A DNA stretch of 12,984 bases, from NCBI GenBank assembly GCA_903921605.1, contig CAIXQV010000449.1, positions 1-12,984 of the forward strand, in the 5' to 3' direction. The notes beneath the pieces are model-generated. The model searched no databases. It saw only the letters and a list, made by a program, of their open reading frames with translations, and had not been told where the DNA came from. Both the position numbers and the translations under genes were made by a program. The stretch comes from an uncultured Planctomycetaceae bacterium. Lineage in GTDB: Bacteria > Planctomycetota > Planctomycetia > Planctomycetales > Planctomycetaceae. Positions 5,671 to 12,984 of the stretch are shown here, in pieces. How positions within the stretch are numbered: position 1 is the stretch's first letter; the number at the start of each line of letters is the position of its first letter.

Positions 5671-8600
5671 TGTCAAGCTACGTAAATGATCGTCTGCACG
5701 ACTTTATCGTGGATGCTCGTGAGCATCTGAGCACGGTAGAGGCATCGTTATTGTCTCTGGAAAGTCATCCTGGGCCGGCTGAGCACACCGCCTGTGTGGA
5801 TCGCTGTTTTCGCGCGATGCATTCGATCAAGGGCGATGCCGGATTTCTTGGGCTTACACCCATTCATACGCTGGCTCATGCGATGGAGACCCTTCTTGAA
5901 AAAATGCGGGAGTTGGCTCCGCAGCAGTCGCTCGAGGTTCTGCTTGGCGCTCGCGATCGTATCGCAGTTTTGGTCGACGACCTTCCAAACAGCCTGCAGG
6001 CCGATGTTTCGGATTGCCTGGAGAGATTGCAGGCAGCATTAGAATATCGCGGTGCCGGCAATGTGGCTCTTGAGATCAATCTGGCGGAACTAACAAGGCT
6101 GTACCCTGCCGGGCTGACGTCTTTCTTTCGTAAGTTTGTCCGCGAAGGAACTATCCTCGACCGGCAGCTGGATATCGGGAACTGCCAACTGAGGGAAGGG
6201 TTGCCGAGTGGAAAACTGCGGTGGATGGTGCTGCTCGAATCTTCCCGATCCCGAATAGAGTTGATTTCCAGACTGGGGCTGAGTGGGGAACCTTCAGAGA
6301 CTCGCACCGCAAAACTGGAAATTGAACTTTCAGCGCAGCCCGGTGGACTGCTGAATCTCTTTCAGAGACTCGATGCAGCGGCAGCGATCGAATCCGGCCG
6401 TCTGACAATTCCCGAGACCAACCTGCGAATGTCACTGCCGCTCGGCCCGGTTGTATGGAGTGGAGAGTGCGTAACAGATTTGAAACCGCAGGAGCTTCTG
6501 TCGCGATGTGGTGTTACGGTCAGGAATTCAATCGCTCCGGTCAAGCAGGGGCAACTTCGTGATCTTGACTCGCCAGAGTTGGGGACGGTTTTATCGCAGC
6601 TTTCAGCAGAGTCTGTCGTTGATGAAACCAACCGCAATAGAGGGGCGGCATCGTCGGAAAACGAAAAACCTAATACTCTGCGGATTCAGATTGAACTTCT
6701 CGACAGGCTGATGACCCTGGTCGGAGAACTGACGCTGGTTCGCAATCAGTCACTGATCGCCTTTGCTGAGCAAGACGGTCCGCAACGAGCGATTATCCAG
6801 CGGCTCAACTCTGTCACCTCCGAATTGCAGGATGCGACACTGCGTGCGCGAATGCAGCCCGTGGGGAACCTGTTCAACAAGTTTCCCCGGATGATCCGAG
6901 ATCTTGCCCGTCAACTTGGCAAGCAGGTTGAAATCGATCTGCAGGGGCGGGAGGTCGAACTCGACAAGACAATTCTTGAACAGCTCAGCGATCCACTGAC
7001 GCACCTGATTCGTAACAGTGTCGACCATGGGATTGAGTTGCCGGAGGACCGTCGGTCAAAGGGTAAATCGGGCACCGGTTGCATCACATTGACGGCCACA
7101 CACGAAGATGGACAGGTGCGCATTGAAATCCATGACGACGGGCGAGGCATCGATTCCGAAGCTGTTCGGCAACGGGCCATTTCACTACGTCTGAAAACAG
7201 AAGCTGAACTCGAGCGGATGACACCGCGTGAGCTGTTTGGACTGATTCTGCTGCCAGGGTTCTCAACAGCCAAAAAGGTGACAGAGGTTTCCGGCCGCGG
7301 AGTCGGCATGGATGTTGTCAAAACCAATATTGAGCAGCTTGAGGGAACACTGACGATCGATTCGGTTGTCGGTCATGGATGTTCCATGGTCCTCAGGCTG
7401 CCGTTGACGCTTGCGATCATTCCGTGCCTGATCGTTCGTGTTAACGGAGATCGATTCGCGGTTCCGCAACGAGAGCTTGAAGAAGTCGTTTGCCTGCATC
7501 CCAGTGGATCCGGCAGAATCGAACAGGCTTATGACACCGAGGTCTATCGACTGCGTGAGCGGCTGTTGCCGATCGTACGCTTCAAGGACGTCATCGATCG
7601 AACGACGCCGTTCACTGCTGAAGCCAAAGCGGAAATCCTGACATCCCATCCACGCACAGGAGCTCCGCCACGAATCACGTATATTCTGGTCCTCAAGTTG
7701 GCGGGACGTCGCTTTGGGCTGGTGGTTGACGAAGTCCACGGGACCGAAGAAGTTGTGGTCAAGCCGATGCATCCTTCGATGAAACGAGTGGGCATCTTTA
7801 CCGGAGCCACGATCATGGGCGACGGACGCGTCGCGCTGATTGCCGATGTGGAGGGAATCGTTGAACATGCGAGGCTGAGTTTCGAGTCGGTACTGGAGGC
7901 AAACCGAAAGATCTCTGCACGCGACGCGGCTCAACTGCAGCGAGTGCTGTTATTTGAATACGGTCCGCATGAACAGTTCGCTCTCCCGTTGCTGCAAATC
8001 CGCCGGATCGAAATGATCAGCAGAGATCGCGTCGAACGCGTGGGCGAACACGAGTATGTCACCGTTGACGGTGTGTCGACACGGATTCTCCGACTGGACA
8101 AAGTGATCGATGCATCCGCACCTGCGGAGTCAGACGACCTGACGGGACAGATGTCGCTGATCCTCCCGAAATTCGTACCGCAGCCAATGGGTATCCTTGT
8201 TTCGCGAATTGTTGACACAGAGTCGTTGTGCATCGAGCTGCAGGAACATCCGGAGCAGAATCAGAGCATTCTGGGTTCTGCTGTGGTTCGCAGTCGGCTG
8301 ACTCTGTTTCTGGATATGCACCGACTGACTCAGACCCTGTTCGGTTCCGAGGTTGCCCCCAACTCCGCCCCCGCCGATCCAAAGCGGCCCAAGCGGTTGC
8401 TGCTGGTCGAAGATACGGCTTTCTTCCGTGAAATCGTTAAGCGGTACCTCACTGCAGAGGGACATGAGGTCTCAACAGCCGTTCATGGTGAAGACGGTTT
8501 GTCCAAACTGGAGTCAGGAAGTGAATTTGACCTGATCGTTTCCGATATCGAAATGCCGGTCATGGATGGATGGGATTTTGCACGTGAGGCTCGGCTTCGA

Positions 8601-8762
8601 GGTGTCAGCACGCCAATGCTGGCACTGACATCTCTGAGCGGTACGCATTACGAAGCTAAAGCAAAAGACTGCGGCTTCGATGGATTTGAGGTCAAGCTGG
8701 ATCATGACCGACTTGTTCGCAAGGTCGCGCAGTTACTGGCATCACTTGAGCATTCAATTTAG
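5670..8762 (+). CDS. cheA: Hybrid chemotaxis histidine kinase CheA with two CheW-like domains and a C-terminal receiver
   Basis: A 1030-residue CheA, much longer than the ~650 of E. coli. Domains in order are as follows. HPt (about 1-125) has His51 in AMHSIKGDAG. Two related alpha/beta segments (about 131-204 and 214-284) lie where P2 would be. The P3 dimerisation helices (about 337-400) follow. The P4 ATPase has N box residues His445 to Gly454 (HLIRNSVDHG), G1 DDGRGID (489-495) and G2 GRGVGMDVV (542-550). The P5 CheW-like domain spans about 582-735, with a second CheW-like domain at about 757-891. The receiver (908-1025) has Glu914-Asp915, phosphoacceptor Asp959 in SDIEMPVMDG, Thr987 and Lys1009. 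It should autophosphorylate under MCP/CheW control and pass phosphate to its own receiver, CheB or outside receivers. The ATG at 5670 overlaps the previous stop; a TTG at 5661 is less likely. The C-terminal receiver resembles FrzE-type kinases and may act as output or phosphate sink. Confidence 0.97.
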   Translation: MSSYVNDRLHDFIVDAREHLSTVEASLLSLESHPGPAEHTACVDRCFRAMHSIKGDAGFLGLTPIHTLAHAMETLLEKMRELAPQQSLEVLLGARDRIAVLVDDLPNSLQADVSDCLERLQAALEYRGAGNVALEINLAELTRLYPAGLTSFFRKFVREGTILDRQLDIGNCQLREGLPSGKLRWMVLLESSRSRIELISRLGLSGEPSETRTAKLEIELSAQPGGLLNLFQRLDAAAAIESGRLTIPETNLRMSLPLGPVVWSGECVTDLKPQELLSRCGVTVRNSIAPVKQGQLRDLDSPELGTVLSQLSAESVVDETNRNRGAASSENEKPNTLRIQIELLDRLMTLVGELTLVRNQSLIAFAEQDGPQRAIIQRLNSVTSELQDATLRARMQPVGNLFNKFPRMIRDLARQLGKQVEIDLQGREVELDKTILEQLSDPLTHLIRNSVDHGIELPEDRRSKGKSGTGCITLTATHEDGQVRIEIHDDGRGIDSEAVRQRAISLRLKTEAELERMTPRELFGLILLPGFSTAKKVTEVSGRGVGMDVVKTNIEQLEGTLTIDSVVGHGCSMVLRLPLTLAIIPCLIVRVNGDRFAVPQRELEEVVCLHPSGSGRIEQAYDTEVYRLRERLLPIVRFKDVIDRTTPFTAEAKAEILTSHPRTGAPPRITYILVLKLAGRRFGLVVDEVHGTEEVVVKPMHPSMKRVGIFTGATIMGDGRVALIADVEGIVEHARLSFESVLEANRKISARDAAQLQRVLLFEYGPHEQFALPLLQIRRIEMISRDRVERVGEHEYVTVDGVSTRILRLDKVIDASAPAESDDLTGQMSLILPKFVPQPMGILVSRIVDTESLCIELQEHPEQNQSILGSAVVRSRLTLFLDMHRLTQTLFGSEVAPNSAPADPKRPKRLLLVEDTAFFREIVKRYLTAEGHEVSTAVHGEDGLSKLESGSEFDLIVSDIEMPVMDGWDFAREARLRGVSTPMLALTSLSGTHYEAKAKDCGFDGFEVKLDHDRLVRKVAQLLASLEHSI

Positions 8763-8773
8763 AGAGTCCTTTT

Positions 8774-9247
8774 GTGGAAGCTCCACGTTTATTCTGTACG
8801 TTTCGAGTCGATGGCGGGCTGTTCGGCGTAGACATTCTCGACGTGAGAGAAGTCACGACCGAAACCACCTATACGCGCATCGCTCATGCCCCTGATGAGG
8901 TGCTGGGGCTGGTGAATATCCGAGGACACATTTTCCTTGTCCTTGATCTGCGTCGGCTGCTTGGCATGCCGGAATCTACTGTGACCGGCAACAGCCGGCT
9001 GGTCCTCTTTAAGCCCTCGGTGGGCAGTGCCTTCGGTGTGGTGGTTGACGAGATTGCTGACATTCAGACAGTCGAGCCGGACCGTATCGAAGCGTATTCC
9101 CGCAATGAGCGTGACATCGTCGTAACAAATGTTCGACACGTTGATTTAATTGATGCCGTCTGCAAGCTGAACGATGAACTGATCGTCGTTCTGAATCCTC
9201 GCAGATTTCTTCCTGTGATTGAACAACACCTGACTGCTCGTGCCTGA
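8774..9247 (+). CDS. cheW: Chemotaxis coupling protein CheW
   Basis: A 157-residue CheW, of the usual length, consisting only of the two SH3-like subdomains that link the MCP tip to the CheA P5 domain. The strongest signature is VLGLVNIRGHIFLVLDLR (43-60), containing Asn48-Ile-Arg50-Gly51 and Asp58-Leu-Arg60 of the family. A second stretch, FGVVVDEIADIQTV, gives the typical V-D-x-V/I-like strand of the second half. It starts with GTG at 8774, 11 bases after the cheA stop, with a modest purine-rich site AGAGAG (8761-8766). CheA already carries an additional CheW-like domain, so the coupling ratio in this array may differ from the classical one. It belongs to the Che operon. Confidence 0.95.
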   Translation: MEAPRLFCTFRVDGGLFGVDILDVREVTTETTYTRIAHAPDEVLGLVNIRGHIFLVLDLRRLLGMPESTVTGNSRLVLFKPSVGSAFGVVVDEIADIQTVEPDRIEAYSRNERDIVVTNVRHVDLIDAVCKLNDELIVVLNPRRFLPVIEQHLTARA

Positions 9248-9292
9248 TCCTTTTCTCAATGTCTCTGGAACACTTTTCTCACAGGTATTGCC

Positions 9293-11536
9293 GTGAAAAA
9301 TCTCAAACTCGCCCACAAAATGCTGGTGCTTACTCTGATCCTGATGGTGTCGCTGCTGGTGGTGGCCTATGTCGCTGTCGACCGCCTTTCGGTGGTTAAC
9401 GCCGAAATTCAGCAACTGGTGGATCAGACGATGAAGAAGGGCGAAACACTGGGAAAGCTGCACGTGGATTTCCTTTCCAGCGTGAGAGCCCAGAAAAACG
9501 CGATCATGTCGCTCGACGACGAATCCTCGAAGGCCAATGCAGAACTCTCTCAAGCTGCTATGACGACAGCGGAAGCACATCTGGATGAGCTCACACAGCA
9601 AGTCGCACGTAATCAGTCTGACGTTCAGACGACTGACATCAATGAACTTAATAAGGCCATGGATGAGTATGCCAAGCTGAATGACGAAGCATTGAAACTC
9701 TCCGTTGAGAACACTAACTCCAAAGCGCGTAATCTATTGGGCGAGGATATCCAGCGACAAGTCGATATGCTCGCGGCAAGATTTCAATCCTGGCTGGAGC
9801 AAACTGCTGCCACGTCTGATCCAAAAACAGAAGACCTGGAACGCATGAGGGCCATCGCCGGGATCCTGAGAACGACCCTTGAGATCGGGCCCAATATCCT
9901 GAAACATATTGAATCATCCACTTCCGATGAAATGACCGGACAGGAAACCAAACTGGCGGCAATACAGGAACAAATTCTCGAGGGTCTTGATAAGGCGTCT
10001 GGTGGAGATCCTGCCGGACAGGTTGAAGCTCGAGCCACTCTGGCCGAAATGAAAGGCACAATCACCAAACTGCTTCAGTTCTCACGTCTGGACACGAACA
10101 ACAAATCAACCACGATTTCACTCACCACTGCAAAGTCCGTCGTTGATGAGGTGACAAAACGTGTTGACGCACTGAATAAAATTTTCGAAACAGAAGCGTC
10201 AGCCGGCAAAGAACGAAGCAGCGTAGCTTACGAGACAGCCCGATGGTGGATCATCAGTGTTTCACTCATCAGCATCGTGGTCGTTGGCTTCATCGCATAC
10301 CTGGTCACTCGTTCTGTCACTGGCCCGGTCTTCGAAGTACGCAACATGGCCCAGTCGATGGCGAATGGCGACCTGCGAAACCGAATACACCTTGAGCAGA
10401 AGGATGAAGTTGGGGAGTTGTCAGCTGCTACGAACATGCTGGCCGATTCTCTGACGCGGATTGTGACAGAGATTCAGAAGGTGTCCGAAGGTCTTGGCGT
10501 TTCTGCCTCCGAACTGACAGGTGTCTCGAACCAACTGCTGTCGCAAAGTGAAACAGCCTCTCTGAAGGCAACTTCGGTTGCAGGTTCTTCGGAACAGCTG
10601 TCCAGCAACATCAATACGATGGCTGCCGCCGCCGAACAAATGAGCGTCAACGTTGCATCGATCAGCTCGGCCAGCGAAGAGATGAGCATCAACGTGGGAA
10701 CGATCTCAACGGCCGCGGAACAGACGTCAACCAATGTCAGTGTCGTCTCCACCGCAGTTGGAGAAATCTCCGATTCATTCAACGATGTACTGAATGACGT
10801 GCGAGAGGGGTCACGTGTCGCCGGGGAAGCCAGCCGGATGGCCGACTCGGCCACTCAGACCATTGAGTTACTCAATCAGTCGGGTGCAGAGATCAGTAAA
10901 GTCACCGAAACCATCAAGATGATTGCACTGCAAACCAATCTGCTGGCGTTGAATGCGACCATCGAGGCGACATCTGCAGGCGAAGCTGGTAAGGGCTTTG
11001 CAGTCGTGGCCCACGAGATTAAGGAACTAGCCAATCAAAGTGCCAAGGCTGCCGAAGATATCGCCCGCAAGATCGAAGGAGTACAAAAAGATACTCGACA
11101 GGCCGTTCAGGTCATTCAAAACGTGTCCCAGATCATTAAAGATATCAACTCTTCTTCTGACCGAATTTCGTTGTCGGTAGAGAAACAAACTCGCTCTGCC
11201 ACTATGATTTCTCAGAATGTTGGAGAAGCGAACAAAGGCGTCAGTGACATTGCTCGTTCGATTGCCGAAGTGGCGAAAGCTGCCGGCGATATGTCTCGTA
11301 ATGTTTCTGAGGCGGCACGGGGTGCGACAGATGTGTCTCGCAATGTGGGCGAAGCCGCGAAGGCAGCCGGTGGAATTTCTTCAAGCATTCACGGCGTGAG
11401 TGAAGCGTCGCATTCAACCAATAAGTCTGCTACGAAAGTTCATGATTCCGCTGAACATCTCGATCGCATCAGCAGGGACTTACGAAAGCTGGTCGGTAAG
11501 TTCAAAGTGAATACTGAAGAAGTAAATAACGCATGA
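9293..11536 (+). CDS. Methyl-accepting chemotaxis protein (membrane MCP with long regular coiled coil)
   Basis: A 747-residue receptor. TM1 is about residues 10-29 after a basic N-terminus, followed by a ~288-residue mostly helical extracytoplasmic sensor, TM2 at about 318-338 ([16 protein letters not shown]), HAMP (about 339-393, [18 protein letters not shown]) and a long cytoplasmic coiled coil. The tip lies around 542-575 with [16 protein letters not shown], then [12 protein letters not shown]. The Arg that forms a trimer contact in E. coli Tsr (Arg388) aligns with Ser561. Glu/Gln pairs at 434-435, 448-449, 462-463 and 476-477 fit the methylation-site pattern (small-small-x-x-E-E/Q), exactly 14 residues apart. 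No NWETF-like CheR/CheB-docking pentapeptide ends the protein. It starts with GTG at 9293 (AGG seven bases upstream), 45 bases after cheW. Its stop overlaps the cheB start. The ligand is unknown; the sensor is a generic helical bundle. Confidence 0.93.
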   Translation: MKNLKLAHKMLVLTLILMVSLLVVAYVAVDRLSVVNAEIQQLVDQTMKKGETLGKLHVDFLSSVRAQKNAIMSLDDESSKANAELSQAAMTTAEAHLDELTQQVARNQSDVQTTDINELNKAMDEYAKLNDEALKLSVENTNSKARNLLGEDIQRQVDMLAARFQSWLEQTAATSDPKTEDLERMRAIAGILRTTLEIGPNILKHIESSTSDEMTGQETKLAAIQEQILEGLDKASGGDPAGQVEARATLAEMKGTITKLLQFSRLDTNNKSTTISLTTAKSVVDEVTKRVDALNKIFETEASAGKERSSVAYETARWWIISVSLISIVVVGFIAYLVTRSVTGPVFEVRNMAQSMANGDLRNRIHLEQKDEVGELSAATNMLADSLTRIVTEIQKVSEGLGVSASELTGVSNQLLSQSETASLKATSVAGSSEQLSSNINTMAAAAEQMSVNVASISSASEEMSINVGTISTAAEQTSTNVSVVSTAVGEISDSFNDVLNDVREGSRVAGEASRMADSATQTIELLNQSGAEISKVTETIKMIALQTNLLALNATIEATSAGEAGKGFAVVAHEIKELANQSAKAAEDIARKIEGVQKDTRQAVQVIQNVSQIIKDINSSSDRISLSVEKQTRSATMISQNVGEANKGVSDIARSIAEVAKAAGDMSRNVSEAARGATDVSRNVGEAAKAAGGISSSIHGVSEASHSTNKSATKVHDSAEHLDRISRDLRKLVGKFKVNTEEVNNA
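10586..10753 (+). repeat. Four 14-residue repeats in the ascending MCP helix
   Basis: MCP residues 432-487 divide into four units of 14 residues with the pattern x-x-E-Q/E-x-S-x-N-V/I-x-x-I/M/V-x-x, for example [14 protein letters not shown] and [14 protein letters not shown]. Each unit equals two heptads and carries one candidate methylation pair at the same place. Four copies of 42 bases result; their DNA has diverged more than the protein. Confidence 0.8.
11207..11416 (+). repeat. Five 14-residue repeats in the descending MCP helix
   Basis: MCP residues 639-708 divide into five 14-residue units, such as [14 protein letters not shown] and [14 protein letters not shown], with a shared S-x-N-V/I-x-E-A core. 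They lie on the returning helix at roughly the same distance from the tip as the repeats at 432-487, so the two blocks probably pack against each other in the adaptation region. Confidence 0.7.
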
Positions 11537-12606
11537 CATCCGAACTGATGCGAGTGCTGGTTGTTGACGACTCGCGGATTTTTCGTGGTGTTCTCGAGGA
11601 GGCACTGGCCGGCTGCAGCGACCTTAAGGTTGTCGGGTCGGTCTGGAGTGGCGAAAAGGCTCTGGAGTTCGCGAAGCAATCGCTTCCGGATTTTGTGACG
11701 CTGGACATCGAAATGCCGGGTTTGGGAGGACTCGCAACTCTCAGAGCACTGCGAGCCCTCGCTGCGGATAAAAAAAAATCGCTTGGTGTGCTGCTCGTCA
11801 GTTCGCACACCAGGCGTGGTGCTGCGGTCACAATTGAGGGCCTCCAGGAAGGAGCCTTCGATTTTCTGACGAAACCCGAAGGTCCCAATCAGCAGGCCAA
11901 CCTCGCTGCATTGCGTGAACAACTTTCAGCAAAACTGGCAGCGTATCGATCCCGTCGGGGCAGCCGAAATGCTGCTCCGCAGGTTGCCACTGCTGTGCCG
12001 GTTGCGGCATCGGTTCCGCGGAAAAGTCGTTTTTCTGCGGTCGTCATTGGCGCGTCGACCGGCGGCCCGGAAGCACTGGCCAGATTGCTGCCCTCAGTGG
12101 CCCCTTATTGTCCGGTACCCATGTTTCTTGTTCAGCATTTACCACCGGATTTCACAGGATACTTTTCCACCAGTCTCGCTCGAAGATGCGGTAGTGCAGT
12201 GGTGGAGGCTCAGGATGGCATGATCGCCCAGCCAAAGCATCTCTATGTTGCTCCGGGAGGGCGACATCTTGTTCTGCATTCAACCGACTCACGGCTCGTC
12301 ATGAAGCTCAGCGATACACCTCCGGAGAATGGCTGTCGACCTGCCGTTGATGTCCTCTTCCGATCTGCAGCACTGGCCTGTAACGGGCAGGTTCTCGCTG
12401 TTGTTCTGACTGGCATGGGGAACGACGGAGCGAAAGGCTCTGTCGTCATGAAACGTGCCGGAGCTCATGTCATCATTCAGGATGAAGCGACAAGCGTCGT
12501 CTGGGGGATGCCTGGCAGCACCATGGCCGCCGGCGCCGCACATGAAGTTCTCCCTGTCGACGAAATTGGGACTGCCATACTTTCACATCTTGGCCTCAGG
12601 AGGTGA
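11533..12606 (+). CDS. cheB: Chemotaxis response regulator / receptor methylesterase-deamidase CheB
   Basis: A 357-residue CheB that removes methyl groups from, and deamidates, the adaptation sites of MCPs. The N-terminal receiver (about 7-120) has Asp12-Asp13, phosphoacceptor Asp58 in LDIEMPG, Ser90-Ser91 and Lys114 in FLTKP. A linker rich in Ala, Arg and Ser (about 132-166) leads to the esterase domain (167-355) with its catalytic triad: Ser175 in [10 protein letters not shown], His202 in VQHLPPDF and Asp298 in TGMGNDG. The usual M-D-G after the phosphoacceptor loop is L-G-G here, a small departure. The ATG at 11533 overlaps the MCP stop (ATGA), indicating translational coupling; the ATG at 11548 is a less likely alternative. 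A run of nine A bases (11770-11778, encoding Lys80-82) is prone to slippage but the frame is intact. Confidence 0.97.
   Translation: MTSELMRVLVVDDSRIFRGVLEEALAGCSDLKVVGSVWSGEKALEFAKQSLPDFVTLDIEMPGLGGLATLRALRALAADKKKSLGVLLVSSHTRRGAAVTIEGLQEGAFDFLTKPEGPNQQANLAALREQLSAKLAAYRSRRGSRNAAPQVATAVPVAASVPRKSRFSAVVIGASTGGPEALARLLPSVAPYCPVPMFLVQHLPPDFTGYFSTSLARRCGSAVVEAQDGMIAQPKHLYVAPGGRHLVLHSTDSRLVMKLSDTPPENGCRPAVDVLFRSAALACNGQVLAVVLTGMGNDGAKGSVVMKRAGAHVIIQDEATSVVWGMPGSTMAAGAAHEVLPVDEIGTAILSHLGLRR
12598..12606 (+). promoter_or_regulatory. Strong ribosome binding site for cheR inside the end of cheB
   Basis: AGGAGGTGA matches the anti-Shine-Dalgarno core fully. It sits four bases before the cheR ATG at 12611, and its last three bases are the cheB stop codon. 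It fixes the cheR start and couples its translation to cheB. It is the strongest site in the operon, suggesting relatively high CheR synthesis. Confidence 0.85.
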
Positions 12607-12610
12607 TTGT

Positions 12611-12984
12611 ATGGAGATCTCGCCTCAGCAATTTCGCGAAGTACAGACACTGGTGCGTGATCTGTGCGGTCTTGTGCTCGGTGATGATAAGACCTATCTG
12701 GTTCGAACACGGCTGGAACATATTGTTGCAGCCCATGGATTCAGCAGTTTCACCCCGTATCTAAGCCGTATACAACAGAAAACGGCGTTGACGATGCGAG
12801 ATGAACTTGTGGAAGCATTGACCACTGGGGAAACGTCTTTTTTCCGTGATGGGCATCCCTTCGAAGAATTTCGCCGCAGAATACTTCCGGTGCTCGCACA
12901 AACGATTCGTGAGCGACGAGCATCCGGCTATCCATTACCGCAGGCTCGGATCTGGTCCGCAGGATGCTCAACCGGACAGGAACC
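12611..12984 (+). CDS. cheR: Chemotaxis protein methyltransferase CheR, 3'-truncated by the window
   Basis: SAM-dependent methyltransferase that methylates Glu side chains of MCPs, opposing CheB. Only 124 whole codons are visible, out of roughly 270-290 usual. The N-terminal helical domain is complete, with GLVLGDDKTYLVRTRL (20-35) and TTGETSFFRD (71-80; most family members read TNET here). The start of the SAM-binding domain, IWSAGCSTGQE (114-124), is the classic motif I with its glycine-rich turn. The frame continues off the right edge with no defect. The start is secured by a strong Shine-Dalgarno sequence four bases upstream. Confidence 0.95.
   Translation, partial: MEISPQQFREVQTLVRDLCGLVLGDDKTYLVRTRLEHIVAAHGFSSFTPYLSRIQQKTALTMRDELVEALTTGETSFFRDGHPFEEFRRRILPVLAQTIRERRASGYPLPQARIWSAGCSTGQE

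Noticed and set aside
7263..7934. 223-codon minus-strand frame inside cheA
   Set aside because: It lies wholly within the conserved ATPase and CheW-like coding sequence; the minus-strand product has no recognisable features.
11770..11778. Nine-A run in cheB as a possible frameshift
   Set aside because: The receiver and esterase domains stay in one frame through it, so the sequence is intact here.

Overview
The window carries a bacterial chemotaxis-type (Che) signalling operon and, beside it, a small partner-switching (PP2C/STAS) module. A gene-poor stretch of about 1 kb separates these from the end of an unrelated sugar ABC transporter gene. Domain style suggests a planctomycete or similar environmental bacterium: a hybrid CheA-REC with two CheW-like domains, a long MCP with regular 14-residue repeats, and stand-alone STAS and REC-PP2C proteins. 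No rRNA or other marker gene is present, so this is inference.

Layout. Positions 1-1145 hold the C-terminal ~380 residues of an extracellular solute-binding protein, in clearly GC-richer DNA, followed by a terminator-like hairpin (1173-1201). Positions 1202-2171 hold no gene I can support, but contain two matching 7-bp inverted repeats just before the next gene. Positions 2172-2567 (+) encode a single-domain STAS protein. Positions 2653-3366 (+) encode a beta-class carbonic anhydrase. Positions 3387-4577 (-) encode a response regulator fused to an RsbU/SpoIIE-type PP2C phosphatase, convergent with the carbonic anhydrase gene. Positions 4578-4917 form a divergent intergenic region. From 4918 to the right edge all genes lie on + and are tightly packed: an HPt-STAS fusion, cheA-REC, cheW, an mcp, cheB and the start of cheR. 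The cheR fragment runs off the window.

How the genes fit together. The MCP senses through a short extracytoplasmic domain and, via CheW and the extra CheW-like domain of CheA, should control CheA autophosphorylation. CheB and CheR would adjust the MCP at four regularly spaced Glu/Gln pairs. No stand-alone CheY, CheZ, CheC or CheD is visible. Possible phosphate acceptors are the REC domain of CheA, the REC of CheB and the REC of the divergent PP2C phosphatase. The HPt-STAS protein at the operon head, the REC-PP2C phosphatase and the single STAS protein together resemble the HptB-HsbR-HsbA relay of Pseudomonas aeruginosa. This suggests that the array may control an anti-sigma-antagonist switch as well as, or instead of, a flagellar motor. 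That link is inference; the individual domain calls are strong.
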